A stretch of 38,046 nt of DNA from Tritrichomonas musculus (Eukaryota > Parabasalia > Tritrichomonadida > Tritrichomonadidae): positions 1 to 38,046 of the forward strand of contig JAPFFF010000147.1 of the NCBI GenBank assembly GCA_039105265.1, in the 5' to 3' direction. A program made the translations under genes and the position numbers. This document shows positions 17,901 to 25,232 of the stretch, piece by piece. The stretch's first letter is position 1. The number at the start of each line of letters is the position of its first letter. The notes below the pieces were generated by a model that did no database searches, was not told the DNA's origin, and saw only the letters and a program-made list of their open reading frames with translations.

Positions 17901-19931
17901 TTATGCGTTTATTTGTGAACCAGCTGGAGATTCATCATCGATGTACTCTAATCCATTAAGTGAAAGTTTGAAGTAAGTATCCCTAGTTAAAAACAACTGG
18001 GGTGGAGGAGGTCTGATTACATTACCAGATGGTTCAATTATGTGATAATAAGTGTCATTCTCACCTGTATATATTGGTTGACCATTTACTTGAACCTGAA
18101 TGTTACCAAATCCACCATCCAAACCATCATAACAATAACCAGCAGATGAACGTTCAGTTTGAATATTGAAAACAAAGCTAGAAGCATCACTTAAAGTATT
18201 CTTGTAGCGAACTCCATTTGCATCATTCTTTGGCATAGTCATTGAGTCCTCAAATTCTTTAGTGCATTGTAATGATATTGCATCAAGGTCTCCAGCGGTT
18301 AATTGATTCTCAAAGAATCTTGCACCAATTGTTGAAACATTTTCATCTGGGAAGTTCTTTCCGCCAATATTGAGATAACAATTTTGATATACTGGATTTT
18401 CGAAAACAGTGAGGTCATTATGATGCTTTGGAAACATAATTGACATTGTTGTAACATTAATTAATGGAATATTCAATGTTGACTTAATTCCATTTGCGGC
18501 AGGAGCAATTGGGAATGAATGGTAATCAACTTTCTGAGATGGGATTATAATTCCTTCACGGAGAATATTTTCAATTCCTCTTCTAGTAGATTCACAGACA
18601 CCATAACCTTGCATATTTGATTTACATAATGTGATTGTCATTCTGTTTACAGTTAATGTAGCTTTCTGTGATGAATATGTTTCGTTATGAAGTTGTGATT
18701 TAGCATCATGAATTGATTGAAGAGTCTGCTTAGCAGAAACAACTGGCGTTTTAACAATTTGCCAAGCATAATATCTTCCATTCTTGTCAGAATGATTTAA
18801 TGGAGGTAATGTTACAGCAGGATTATGAACACAAATTTCTTCATCAGTTGCACCTGGTTGGAGTCCAAATTCTTCAAATTCTTCCTTTGTGTAACTGAAA
18901 TTGAATTCCAAATCTGTAAGAATATCAGTGTAACCAGTACTTCCATCATCATTATCCCATTGTTCACCAATTCGATATTGAATCTTGTATTTAACAGGTG
19001 TTGGAGTTGGTTCAGGAGATGGGTCTGGAGTTGGTTCAGGAGATGGTTCGGGAGATGGGTCTGGAGATGGAGTTCCAGGTCCTGGTATAATAGCTTCATT
19101 ACCAATTTGTGTAAATTGATGTTTCAAATGACCGCGAGCTTTAATTTCTTTCAATCGTTCTAATTCAGCAGATGTAACAGAATCATTATCTTCAAGATAA
19201 GCCTTTGTTTCAGCAACAGTATAAGGGTCAATTGCTGCCCAAACTAATCCTGCAGGAGTTACTTGGAAACGAATTGATAAATCACCTATGATTCCATTTG
19301 GGAATAAATCGAAAGCTTGAAGGGCAAGTAAATCATCAAATGGAACGTTCAAATCAAATTCAACTTGTGATTTACCATTAGATTTGAATGAATTTAGATT
19401 AACATAAGTACCTGCAACAGTTTGTGAATAATTTGAAACGTTTTCCCAAAGTGAATGAACAAATCGTCTTCGCTTTTTTTCAGTTTCTGGTTTCACAGCA
19501 GAGTATAAAAATCCTTCTCGAACACATTCGTTTTGCTGATATCCAACATTTACATTATTATGAAGAATTTCCAATCTGTCGAATAATTGATTTGAAGATT
19601 TAAGTCCGACGAATAATTTGTAGAAGTTATTTGGGTCATCAATTTGTTGTAATTTAGCTAAATCAGTATTCAATTGTAAATCCAATTTGACATGAAATGT
19701 TAAGAATCCTTTATCAACATCAGATATGAAATGGTCTGGATGCGTTAAACTGATTTGAGAATATTGTCCTTGATGAAATGGTGCAGGTTGGTCATGACAA
19801 TCAACAGTTCTGAATGAAAATGAGCGTGTACCATCATTAGTATTAATCATTTCACGCATCTTATTAAATGTATCAAGAACGTTTCCTGCTTCAATTTTGT
19901 AATTATGTGCTCTTTCGTTGCGATACAACAT
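17901..19931 (-). CDS. MCP: major capsid protein, double jelly-roll, 676 aa
   Basis: I set the start at ATG 19931 (MLYRNERAHNYKIEAG); the longer open frame begins with TTG. The protein has the size and strand pattern of Polinton major capsid proteins: an N-terminal jelly roll (DKGFLTFHVKLDLQLN, SNQLFDRLEILHNN, FDLFPNGIIGDLSIRFQV) and a C-terminal one (TLNIPLINVTTMSIMFPKHH, NCYLNIGGKNFPDENVS, TGENDTYYHIIEPSGN). Between them sits a low-complexity Pro/Ser/Glu linker encoded at about 18998-19090, probably a surface loop, followed by YKIQYRIGEQWDNDDG. It forms the capsid lattice. Divergent from the small amphipathic gene at 19974 with 42 bp between starts and a run of T 12 nt upstream of the ATG. 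Confidence 0.85.
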   Translation of the reverse strand: MLYRNERAHNYKIEAGNVLDTFNKMREMINTNDGTRSFSFRTVDCHDQPAPFHQGQYSQISLTHPDHFISDVDKGFLTFHVKLDLQLNTDLAKLQQIDDPNNFYKLFVGLKSSNQLFDRLEILHNNVNVGYQQNECVREGFLYSAVKPETEKKRRRFVHSLWENVSNYSQTVAGTYVNLNSFKSNGKSQVEFDLNVPFDDLLALQAFDLFPNGIIGDLSIRFQVTPAGLVWAAIDPYTVAETKAYLEDNDSVTSAELERLKEIKARGHLKHQFTQIGNEAIIPGPGTPSPDPSPEPSPEPTPDPSPEPTPTPVKYKIQYRIGEQWDNDDGSTGYTDILTDLEFNFSYTKEEFEEFGLQPGATDEEICVHNPAVTLPPLNHSDKNGRYYAWQIVKTPVVSAKQTLQSIHDAKSQLHNETYSSQKATLTVNRMTITLCKSNMQGYGVCESTRRGIENILREGIIIPSQKVDYHSFPIAPAANGIKSTLNIPLINVTTMSIMFPKHHNDLTVFENPVYQNCYLNIGGKNFPDENVSTIGARFFENQLTAGDLDAISLQCTKEFEDSMTMPKNDANGVRYKNTLSDASSFVFNIQTERSSAGYCYDGLDGGFGNIQVQVNGQPIYTGENDTYYHIIEPSGNVIRPPPPQLFLTRDTYFKLSLNGLEYIDDESPAGSQINA

Positions 19932-19973
19932 TTTGAATAACAAAAAAAGTACTATTATGGGTCTTTTTTCATA

Positions 19974-20237
19974 ATGAAAACAATGGGTATCGGAATCTTC
20001 AAAAAAATGAAAAACGCTTTTAAATCTGTAGGTAATACAATAAAGAATGTTGCAACTAAGGTTGGTAAAGCACTTCCCAAAGTTGTTGAAGTTGGTAAAA
20101 GAGTAACTAATGCTGTAAAACCTGTTTTGGGTGGAATACCTCTTATTGGTGATGCTGTTAGAGCAATTGATACAGGATTAAATTTTGCTGACAAAGGTCT
20201 TAAAATTGGTAAAAGTTTAATTGATGAAGTAGCATGA
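19974..20237 (+). CDS. small basic amphipathic protein, 87 aa, adenovirus pVI-like candidate
   Basis: The sequence is almost entirely amphipathic helix: FKKMKNAFKSVGNTIKNVA, then KVGKALPKVVEVGKRV, a glycine-rich GGIPLIGDAV turn and a second helix FADKGLKIGKSLID. Lysines and small hydrophobics alternate as in membrane-lytic capsid-interior proteins. Position immediately beside and divergent from the major capsid gene agrees with an internal virion protein of the pVI/PX kind; homology is not demonstrated. The ATG at 19974 is followed by a second ATG at 19983, either could be used. Confidence 0.75.
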   Translation: MKTMGIGIFKKMKNAFKSVGNTIKNVATKVGKALPKVVEVGKRVTNAVKPVLGGIPLIGDAVRAIDTGLNFADKGLKIGKSLIDEVA

Positions 20238-20267
20238 AAATGATTAAATTGTATTTTTTTATTTTAA

Positions 20268-20729
20268 ATGGATTTGAAAGTAATTAATGAAATAACTACT
20301 GAAATAAAGAATTTTAAATCAATTGAGGAGTTCAATCTGTACTATCAGAAACACAAAGATGACATGAACAACCAGACGACTCAATATCTAAATCGGGTTT
20401 ACAAAATTGTTACACCAGATGGTGTTGAATACAGAATCACAAAAAAGAATTGTCAAAAAGAAGGTACAAAACGAGTTGGGGGAGATATATTTTTAAAGAA
20501 AGTTGTCAAAACTAATGAATTGAAAGAACTTGAACAAGATGTTATTAAAGCAGATATTGAGAATCTCAAAAGTATGTTCTCACAAAATTTGTCAACTTTT
20601 GATAACGAGATTAAAGATTTGAAACAAAGCTATGAACTTAAATTCACAACATTAGATAAAAAAATTGCTGAATTAACCAATACTGTAAATCAGATTGCCA
20701 AATATATTAACCAACAAATGTTGGATTAG
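20268..20729 (+). CDS. hypothetical coiled-coil protein, 153 aa
   Basis: Residues 1-85 form a compact mixed domain (EFNLYYQKHKDD, YLNRVYKIVTPDGVEYRI, then a Lys/Gly-rich GTKRVGGDIFLKK), and residues 86-150 are a long coiled coil with heptad spacing (LEQDVIKADIENLKSMF through LDKKIAELTNTVNQIAKYI). It follows the amphipathic gene by 30 bp and converges on a minus-strand gene across a hairpin. Likely a trimeric or dimeric structural or DNA-associated protein of the virion; family not recognised. Confidence 0.7.
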   Translation: MDLKVINEITTEIKNFKSIEEFNLYYQKHKDDMNNQTTQYLNRVYKIVTPDGVEYRITKKNCQKEGTKRVGGDIFLKKVVKTNELKELEQDVIKADIENLKSMFSQNLSTFDNEIKDLKQSYELKFTTLDKKIAELTNTVNQIAKYINQQMLD

Positions 20730-20736
20730 ATTTCGC

Positions 20737-20750
20737 AGCTTGCTCAAGCT
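20737..20750. terminator. hairpin between convergent genes
   Basis: AGCTTG (20737-20742) pairs with CAAGCT (20745-20750) across a two-base turn, eight bases after the TAG stop of the coiled-coil gene and 15 bases before the end of the minus-strand gene. A two-way 3'-end or stabilising hairpin is plausible. Confidence 0.55.
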
Positions 20751-20764
20751 AAAATATAAATATT

Positions 20765-21031
20765 TTAGATTTTATCGCATCGAGGGACAACTGAATGATT
20801 TAATGAATAAGTGTGAAAATTCAATTTTTTTGTTGTTGATACTTGAGGTTCATGTTGAATACTTCCTTTATCCTCGTATTTCTTAACAGTTGGTGCAGAA
20901 TTAATTCTGGTACGTTCTTTTTGCATTTTAAGTTGTAATCTATCGTAGTGATTCATTCTTTTATCATCATGAATGGTTCGTTTTTGTTCGTAACTCGTAG
21001 AGTTTGAACTCACTTGTGAGTGAAAGGACAT
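20765..21031 (-). CDS. hypothetical basic protein, 88 aa
   Basis: Start at ATG 21031, with only 15 bp to the plus-strand start at 21047. The protein is basic and rich in Ser, Lys, Arg, Gln and His (YEQKRTIHDDKRMNHYDRLQ, RTRINSAPTVKKYED), without hydrophobic core segments, so probably disordered and nucleic-acid or capsid-interior binding. Adenovirus-like cores use small basic proteins of this sort; that parallel is inference. The tight fit between two plus-strand genes and the hairpin at its 3' side supports it as a real gene. Confidence 0.55.
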   Translation of the reverse strand: MSFHSQVSSNSTSYEQKRTIHDDKRMNHYDRLQLKMQKERTRINSAPTVKKYEDKGSIQHEPQVSTTKKLNFHTYSLNHSVVPRCDKI

Positions 21032-21046
21032 TTTTGCTTCGATTAA

Positions 21047-21277
21047 ATGTCTGAATTAAACGAATATAAGAAGGAGATTCCTGAACTTAAACGTATCAAA
21101 CGAACCCTCAAAGAAAAATGTTATGATTACAAGCAACATCTAAATAATGTCAAATCTGGAATGCTTGGTTCCAGTGGGCTTGCTGTTCGTGAATCATTAA
21201 TTGAAGATATTAATTCATTAAAGGAAAAAGTAAAAAAATTGGAAAACGAATTGAATGAATTAGCTAACAAGGATTGA
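21047..21277 (+). CDS. small coiled-coil protein, 76 aa
   Basis: Two helical charged segments (ELNEYKKEIPELKRIKRTL and SLKEKVKKLENELNELANK) separated by a glycine/serine turn SGMLGSSGLAV, giving a likely helical hairpin or coiled-coil dimer. First of a run of four plus-strand genes leading to the packaging ATPase. No family recognised. Confidence 0.65.
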   Translation: MSELNEYKKEIPELKRIKRTLKEKCYDYKQHLNNVKSGMLGSSGLAVRESLIEDINSLKEKVKKLENELNELANKD

Positions 21278-21314
21278 GTAATCTACGAATAAAGGTTTTT
21301 TTAGATTGAAATCA

Positions 21315-21920
21315 ATGTCGAATGTATTACGGAAAGCAAGAATATTAAGTTCTGAAAATGATGCTTCGGTAAAACAGAGCCAAGAAACTAATGTTGAAAT
21401 CAAAATCAAACCATCGAATTCACAACCGGTTGGTCAACCAATTAGTCAACCTGTTTATTACCCAAATGTTCCCCAAATGAATTCACAATCTAGGGACGTA
21501 AATTTTACTATACCGGAGGAGAATTCTCAATATCAATTTCAACCTCCAACAAGCAATCTTTCCCAAGACCGTGGAATTGCAGATTTGGGAAATGAAATTG
21601 AGGATTTGACTGTCAAGAACAAATTTTTAGAATTACTGGTCGAAATGTATTCTGAAAATCCATTGAAAATCAATTCATACGTTGTTTGTAAATCATCTCT
21701 TTTGATGAATATGATTAAATTGTTAACTGATTGTGACAAAGTTGATTTTGTAATTGAAGATGATGAACCTGGTTGCTGTTTGGGAACTACTTCAAAATTT
21801 ATCAAAATTGACAAAATTATTGTTACCAAAGATGGTAAATCAGAAGAATTGAAATACTGTTATAATAATATTTACACCGAGTTTGTGAAATACTCCATAT
21901 CATTAAAATACTGTTATTAA
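21315..21920 (+). CDS. hypothetical protein, 201 aa
   Basis: Start set at ATG 21315 (MSNVLRKARILSSENDAS); upstream in-frame codons begin only with TTG. Residues 1-95 are polar and Gln/Pro/Ser-rich (QPVGQPISQPVYYPNVPQ), probably disordered. Residues 96-201 form a folded domain beginning with a helix (DLGNEIEDLTVKNKFLELLV) and followed by strands VDFVIEDDEPGCCLG and FIKIDKIIVTKDGK. Lies 38 bp after the coiled-coil gene and 16 bp before a small membrane protein gene. Function unknown, possibly a virion or packaging accessory. Confidence 0.65.
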   Translation: MSNVLRKARILSSENDASVKQSQETNVEIKIKPSNSQPVGQPISQPVYYPNVPQMNSQSRDVNFTIPEENSQYQFQPPTSNLSQDRGIADLGNEIEDLTVKNKFLELLVEMYSENPLKINSYVVCKSSLLMNMIKLLTDCDKVDFVIEDDEPGCCLGTTSKFIKIDKIIVTKDGKSEELKYCYNNIYTEFVKYSISLKYCY

Positions 21921-21936
21921 AATTATTCTTTTAAAA

Positions 21937-22068
21937 ATGTTAACTGAAATTCTTTTGGGAACTATTTTGGTTGTTCATGTTATTGAATTGTGTGTAATAA
22001 TTACTGTTTTCAAAGAAGATGAACCCCCTGAACTCACAGAGGAGATGCGCTCGAAGCTTTACTCATAA
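21937..22068 (+). CDS. small single-pass membrane protein, 43 aa
   Basis: An ATG-initiated frame of 44 codons including the stop. The N-terminal half is one hydrophobic helix (ILLGTILVVHVIELCVIITV), the C-terminal half a polar tail (FKEDEPPELTEEMRSKLYS). It ends three bases before the ATPase ATG, with the same tight spacing as its neighbours, which argues for a real gene. A small membrane protein beside a packaging ATPase could anchor packaging or belong to an internal virion membrane, but that is inference. Confidence 0.65.
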   Translation: MLTEILLGTILVVHVIELCVIITVFKEDEPPELTEEMRSKLYS

Positions 22069-22071
22069 TAA

Positions 22072-22986
22072 ATGAAACCCAGCAAATTTGATTACAAAAC
22101 AATATTTTTTTCAGATACTTCTGACTATGATGATGACTTTGAGTCATTCGAAGAACACAAGATGATTATGAAGCCTATTATGATTGAAAAGCCCTTTGAT
22201 ATTGATTTTGAAATGAATCGAGCGTACAAAAAAAATGAATCAAAAATAATGTCAGAATCTATTCGTCCAATTGGTCCTGGAATCTATGCTAATTATAATT
22301 CTCTAAACATTATTGTTGGAGCACAGGGTAAAGGTAAATCACACATTGTATTAAGAGATATAATTCAAATATCTCGATTGAAGGAGTCAAATGTACATCA
22401 AATTGTGTATATTAGCAAGAATGGAGTTATAAATGATTCTACATTTGAAGCTCAACGCGAATTGATAAATTTACCTGTGAAAGTTGTTTCCGACACAAAT
22501 GCTGAAGCTTATTTAAAAGAATTGGATTTATGGAAGGAATTATACGTCAGATATACAAGTGTTGGGAGGATTACAATTAATGAAGATAAACTAGAAAAAA
22601 TGTTTCAATTCCTTAATATCAATAAACTTGGAAAACCAAACGTTCCATTAAATACAATAATTCTGTGTGAAGACTTCATTAAATCGAAATTGTTAAAATC
22701 TGCTTACTTCACAAATTATATAACTCAATTGAGACACAAACATTCAATCGTTTATGTGAACGTTCAATTCTTCAAAGCGATTCCAACAGATTATAAGAAT
22801 AATTGTACTTCATTCTTTATTTTCAATGGATTCTCAAGGCAAAAGTTGAATTACATATATCAACAAGTTGTTATGCCAGTTGAATTTGAAGATTTGTGGA
22901 GACAATATAATCGAATGAAGAATCATGATTTTGTTTTGGTGAATACACGAGAAGGAAGTATTGAATTTATAAGATTCAACCAGTAA
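22072..22986 (+). CDS. ATP: genome-packaging ATPase (A32/FtsK-HerA type), 304 aa
   Basis: Drives DNA into preformed capsids. Walker A is GAQGKGKS at residues 83-90, after the strand SLNIIV; Walker B is NTIILCED at 194-201, and the downstream segment TNYITQLRHKHSIVYVNVQ carries the sensor-like region of this family. Length and motif spacing match Polinton and large-DNA-virus A32-like ATPases. An N-terminal acidic extension of about 60 residues precedes the core. It closes the plus-strand cluster; its 3' side faces a minus-strand gene across a perfect 18-bp palindrome. Confidence 0.9.
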   Translation: MKPSKFDYKTIFFSDTSDYDDDFESFEEHKMIMKPIMIEKPFDIDFEMNRAYKKNESKIMSESIRPIGPGIYANYNSLNIIVGAQGKGKSHIVLRDIIQISRLKESNVHQIVYISKNGVINDSTFEAQRELINLPVKVVSDTNAEAYLKELDLWKELYVRYTSVGRITINEDKLEKMFQFLNINKLGKPNVPLNTIILCEDFIKSKLLKSAYFTNYITQLRHKHSIVYVNVQFFKAIPTDYKNNCTSFFIFNGFSRQKLNYIYQQVVMPVEFEDLWRQYNRMKNHDFVLVNTREGSIEFIRFNQ

Positions 22987-23037
22987 GTACAAAAAAAATA
23001 TTTTGGCTATGCTAAATCCGCTAGGAACCATACACAA

Positions 23038-23055
23038 TTAACAGTTAACTGTTAA
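23038..23055. terminator. 18-bp perfect palindrome between convergent genes
   Basis: TTAACAGTTAACTGTTAA reads the same on both strands and sits between the ATPase stop and the end of the 153-aa minus-strand gene, flanked by A-tracts at 22991-22998 and 23062-23068. A two-sided 3'-end signal or protein-binding operator is likely. Confidence 0.6.
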
Positions 23056-23076
23056 ATAGACAAAAAAATATTCAAT

Positions 23077-23538
23077 TTATTCATCAAGAACAATATCTTG
23101 ATGGTTTCCTTTAAATATTTGTGGTTCAGGTATTTCATATTTCTCACGAAGTTTCAAAATCATTTCTTGATTTGATTTGTTAATTCGTTCAATTGAATAA
23201 TTGTAAAACGAATGTTCTTTAAATGTTTGAACATCTGTGTTACCATTAACAAATGTTTCAAAAGAATTTATGTTAATCCTTCGTCGGAGATTTGATGTTA
23301 GAATTACATGTTCAAGATTCATATCTTTCAATTGATTTGGATAAATTCGTGTGATTTTTTTGTCGGAATTGGTTAATGAAATGTATAACACACGAACAAG
23401 GTAAGTACCTTTTCCGATATTAATTGGAAATCGTTCACAAAGTAATGTAAAATCACATTTTTGATATTCATTTGGATTTGGTAATAATGAGATTAATGAA
23501 TTGATGTATTCATATACTCGAAGGTTAGATGTTGTCAT
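23077..23538 (-). CDS. hypothetical protein, 153 aa
   Basis: No family recognised. ATG at 23538. Mixed alpha/beta sequence with strands GTYLVRVLYISL and LEHVILTSNLRRRI, an arginine patch RRRINI, and a helical C-terminus (INKSNQEMILKLREKYEI). The opening MTTSNLRVYEYIN resembles that of the neighbouring HNH-like protein (MTTNYIHEYADEI), perhaps reflecting a shared 5' cassette. Part of a small-regulator cluster upstream of the packaging genes on the opposite strand. Confidence 0.6.
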   Translation of the reverse strand: MTTSNLRVYEYINSLISLLPNPNEYQKCDFTLLCERFPINIGKGTYLVRVLYISLTNSDKKITRIYPNQLKDMNLEHVILTSNLRRRININSFETFVNGNTDVQTFKEHSFYNYSIERINKSNQEMILKLREKYEIPEPQIFKGNHQDIVLDE

Positions 23539-23595
23539 TTGATTACAAAATAAAAAATTGAAAATAAATTTTAAAAATTGAGTTTCGGAAGAAAT

Positions 23596-23623
23596 GCAAA
23601 AAAAATAATTGTTAATTGATTTA
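23596..23623. promoter_or_regulatory. shared 3' trailer, copy 1
   Basis: A GC followed by eight A, TAATT, then GTTAATTGATTTA, running across the stop codon of the HNH-like gene. Nearly the same string occurs at 24374-24403 across the end of the KilA-N gene, though the proteins are unrelated. Read on the minus strand it is a T-tract just past the stop, possibly a 3'-end signal. Confidence 0.6.
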
Positions 23624-24016
23624 ATAAATTATACCAGATGGTGTATAACGTACACATCGAGAATCATTAGTCCAACAAAGATTGTCAATATGATAATCAA
23701 ATTTGTTATGATTAATATGCTTAACAAATTTATAATTATTAGGGTTTGGAATAAATTGTTTAGCGATTAATTCATGTTTTTTATATAATTTTCCGTTCAA
23801 TTTAACATGTGGACAATTGTTTTTCATGATTTCTTCTAAAACACGTTCACCACGACCCAGTGTAATAATAAATGGAAATTCGGTTTGAATTGCATACTTG
23901 TATTCAAAATTAAGTAATGGAACATAAGTAGTATCAGGTTTTGATTCAATTATATATTTCAAAAATTCATCAAATATAATTTCGTCAGCATATTCATGAA
24001 TGTAATTTGTTGTCAT
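23621..24016 (-). CDS. HNH-like endonuclease or DNA-binding protein, 131 aa
   Basis: Shorter relative of the HNH_3 nuclease at 17278-17850. Core phrases in order: YVPLLNFEYKYAIQTEFPF (NUMOD4-like, about 31-49), KKHELIAKQFIPNPNNY (79-95), VKHINHNKFDYHIDNLCW (98-115). H81, H100, H103 and N112 occupy HNH-like positions, but the C-terminal recognition region of the longer protein is absent and the protein ends about 16 residues later. It may be a DNA-binding regulator. It shares leader (24025-24066) and trailer (23596-23623) with the KilA-N gene upstream. Confidence 0.75.
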   Translation of the reverse strand: MTTNYIHEYADEIIFDEFLKYIIESKPDTTYVPLLNFEYKYAIQTEFPFIITLGRGERVLEEIMKNNCPHVKLNGKLYKKHELIAKQFIPNPNNYKFVKHINHNKFDYHIDNLCWTNDSRCVRYTPSGIIY

Positions 24017-24024
24017 TTTATAGT

Positions 24025-24066
24025 AGAAAAAAAATTAAAAAAAATTAAATTTGAAAAATTAATTTT
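24025..24066. promoter_or_regulatory. shared 5' leader, copy 1 (HNH-like gene)
   Basis: An A-rich 42-bp stretch directly upstream of the ATG at 24016 (AG, eight A, TT, eight A, then TTAAATTTGAAAAATTAATTT) that is matched almost perfectly by 25190-25232 upstream of the KilA-N ATG. In gene orientation it presents two T-tracts 10-20 nt before the start codon, the same arrangement seen before several other genes of the element. Confidence 0.65.
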
Positions 24067-24115
24067 GAGAAGATGACAAAAAAATAATTTCTAAACAGAT
24101 TTTTTTTCCGGTTAG

Positions 24116-24375
24116 TTTTGACATTGATTCCAGACATTGGTTATCAACATTTATTCGAGCGGAGGATTTCCTACGGACATTTTTGACATTGGTTTCAGAC
24201 CTTAGTTATCAACATTTATTCACTGGTCGGAATTCCGGCTAACGATTTTAACATTGGTTTTACAGCTTGGTTATCAACATTTATTCGTTAGTGCATTTTC
24301 GCACCGACCGATTTGACATTGATTTTCATAGTTGGTTATCAACATTTATTCGTGTAGGAGTTTTCTCCTAGACGC
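24116..24375. repeat. four-unit 65-bp array: conserved 42-nt part plus variable 23-nt hairpin
   Basis: Units start at 24116, 24181, 24246 and 24311, an exact 65-bp period. Each has a conserved 42-nt part (opening TTTTGACATTG, closing GGTTATCAACATTTATTCG with few changes) then a 23-nt part (24158-24180, 24223-24245, 24288-24310, 24353-24375). The four 23-mers are unrelated in sequence, yet each is self-complementary around its position 10.5: AGGA/TCCT, CGGAA/TTCCG, GTGC/GCAC and TAGGAG/CTCCTA. An imperfect foldback at 24091-24115 may be a leading partial unit. There is no ORF across it. It lies between the KilA-N and HNH-like genes and is bracketed by two copies of a GAYG(A)C-plus-A-tract motif. 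Structured RNA, iteron or recombination substrate are all possible. Confidence 0.9.
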
Positions 24376-24403
24376 AAAAAAAATAATTTTGTTAATTGAT
24401 TTA
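24374..24403. promoter_or_regulatory. shared 3' trailer, copy 2
   Basis: GC followed by eight A, TAATTTT, then GTTAATTGATTTA at the end of the KilA-N gene, the counterpart of 23596-23623. It abuts the last hairpin of the 65-bp array. Confidence 0.6.
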
Positions 24404-25180
24404 TTCCTGAAATTCGTTGAAATATGTTTCAATCATTTCATGTAAATCATCAAGTATTTCACGATTAATTGTAATTGTATTTCCATTAATATTAGCTTCT
24501 GTTTCATCGAAGTTTTCACGAATAATGTTTTTAATATCCAAATTAATGGTCATTGAAATAGGAAGGTTCTCTCTAAAGAACCATCTTTCATTCAAATCAT
24601 CATAATGTGAACGAACTTTATAAAAATAATCCTTATGTCTTCGAACAAGATGAAGTTTCACATTTGCATTATCATCAGGAATTTGTTCAAGCCAAATAAG
24701 GTATTTATAATCATGTTCACGATTATTTGGAACGACACGAGGAGTTATATTGTTAATTTGATTTTGTTTTTCATTGAGTTGATTTTGTTTTTCGTTGAGT
24801 TGATTTTGTAATTGAATTCGTTGTTGATTAAAGTATGAATCAAGAAGTTTCATAATTTGCCAAGAATATGCTGGGGAACACCAGATAGCAATATGATTAA
24901 CAAGTAAACGGTGAACATAATATCCTCTTAATTCATTTGAAAGATTTGGACGATTTTCATATAATTTTTCGCTTGCGGAAATTTCCGCACGCCCATATTT
25001 AAGTAATTCTTTAGTTGTTTTGTTATCAAGCCAGTCATTTACACGTTTATCAGAGTTGCATGAATCGATTATTGATTTGATTTGAAACATGTCATCATTA
25101 ATTGAGTGAATGATTCTAAGTTGTTCATTGTATTGTAAATATTCGTATTCATCATTGATTGGTGTAACAATTGTGTTCAT
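24401..25180 (-). CDS. KilA-N domain protein, 259 aa
   Basis: A DNA-binding protein of the KilA-N/N1R type found in large DNA viruses and phages. ATG at 25180. The KilA-N region is about residues 40-118: WLDNKTTKELLKYGRAEI then RGYYVHRLLVNHIAIWCSPAYSWQIMKLLDSYF, the typical G-x-Y-V-H...W-x-S-P-x-F signature. A short coiled coil follows with two copies of QNQLNEK (about 125-140). The C-terminal part (YKYLIWLEQIPDDNANVKLH, about 159-178, and RSHYDDLNERWFFRENLPIS) resembles the KilA-N-associated C-terminal domains of insect viruses. Probably regulates Maverick genes or replication; role inferred. A 16-bp palindrome, TGCGGAAATTTCCGCA (24974-24989), lies within the coding sequence. Confidence 0.85.
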   Translation of the reverse strand: MNTIVTPINDEYEYLQYNEQLRIIHSINDDMFQIKSIIDSCNSDKRVNDWLDNKTTKELLKYGRAEISASEKLYENRPNLSNELRGYYVHRLLVNHIAIWCSPAYSWQIMKLLDSYFNQQRIQLQNQLNEKQNQLNEKQNQINNITPRVVPNNREHDYKYLIWLEQIPDDNANVKLHLVRRHKDYFYKVRSHYDDLNERWFFRENLPISMTINLDIKNIIRENFDETEANINGNTITINREILDDLHEMIETYFNEFQE

Positions 25181-25189
25181 TTTTGAAGA

Positions 25190-25232
25190 AGAAAAAAAAT
25201 TAAAAAAAAATTAAATTTGAAAAATAAATTTT
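25190..25232. promoter_or_regulatory. shared 5' leader, copy 2 (KilA-N gene)
   Basis: Almost identical to 24025-24066, differing by one extra A and one or two substitutions, and at the same distance from its ATG (about 10 bp). It suggests that unrelated Maverick genes use a common promoter/leader module. Confidence 0.65.

Noticed and set aside
18825-19163. 112-aa and 97-aa frames with Trp/Arg or Leu/Gln repeats
   Set aside because: Shadows of the Pro/Ser/Glu repeat of the capsid gene in other frames.
24116-24375. CRISPR array
   Set aside because: 42-nt repeats with 23-nt spacers look formally similar, but the spacers are all self-complementary, the context is eukaryotic mobile DNA, and no cas-like gene is present.
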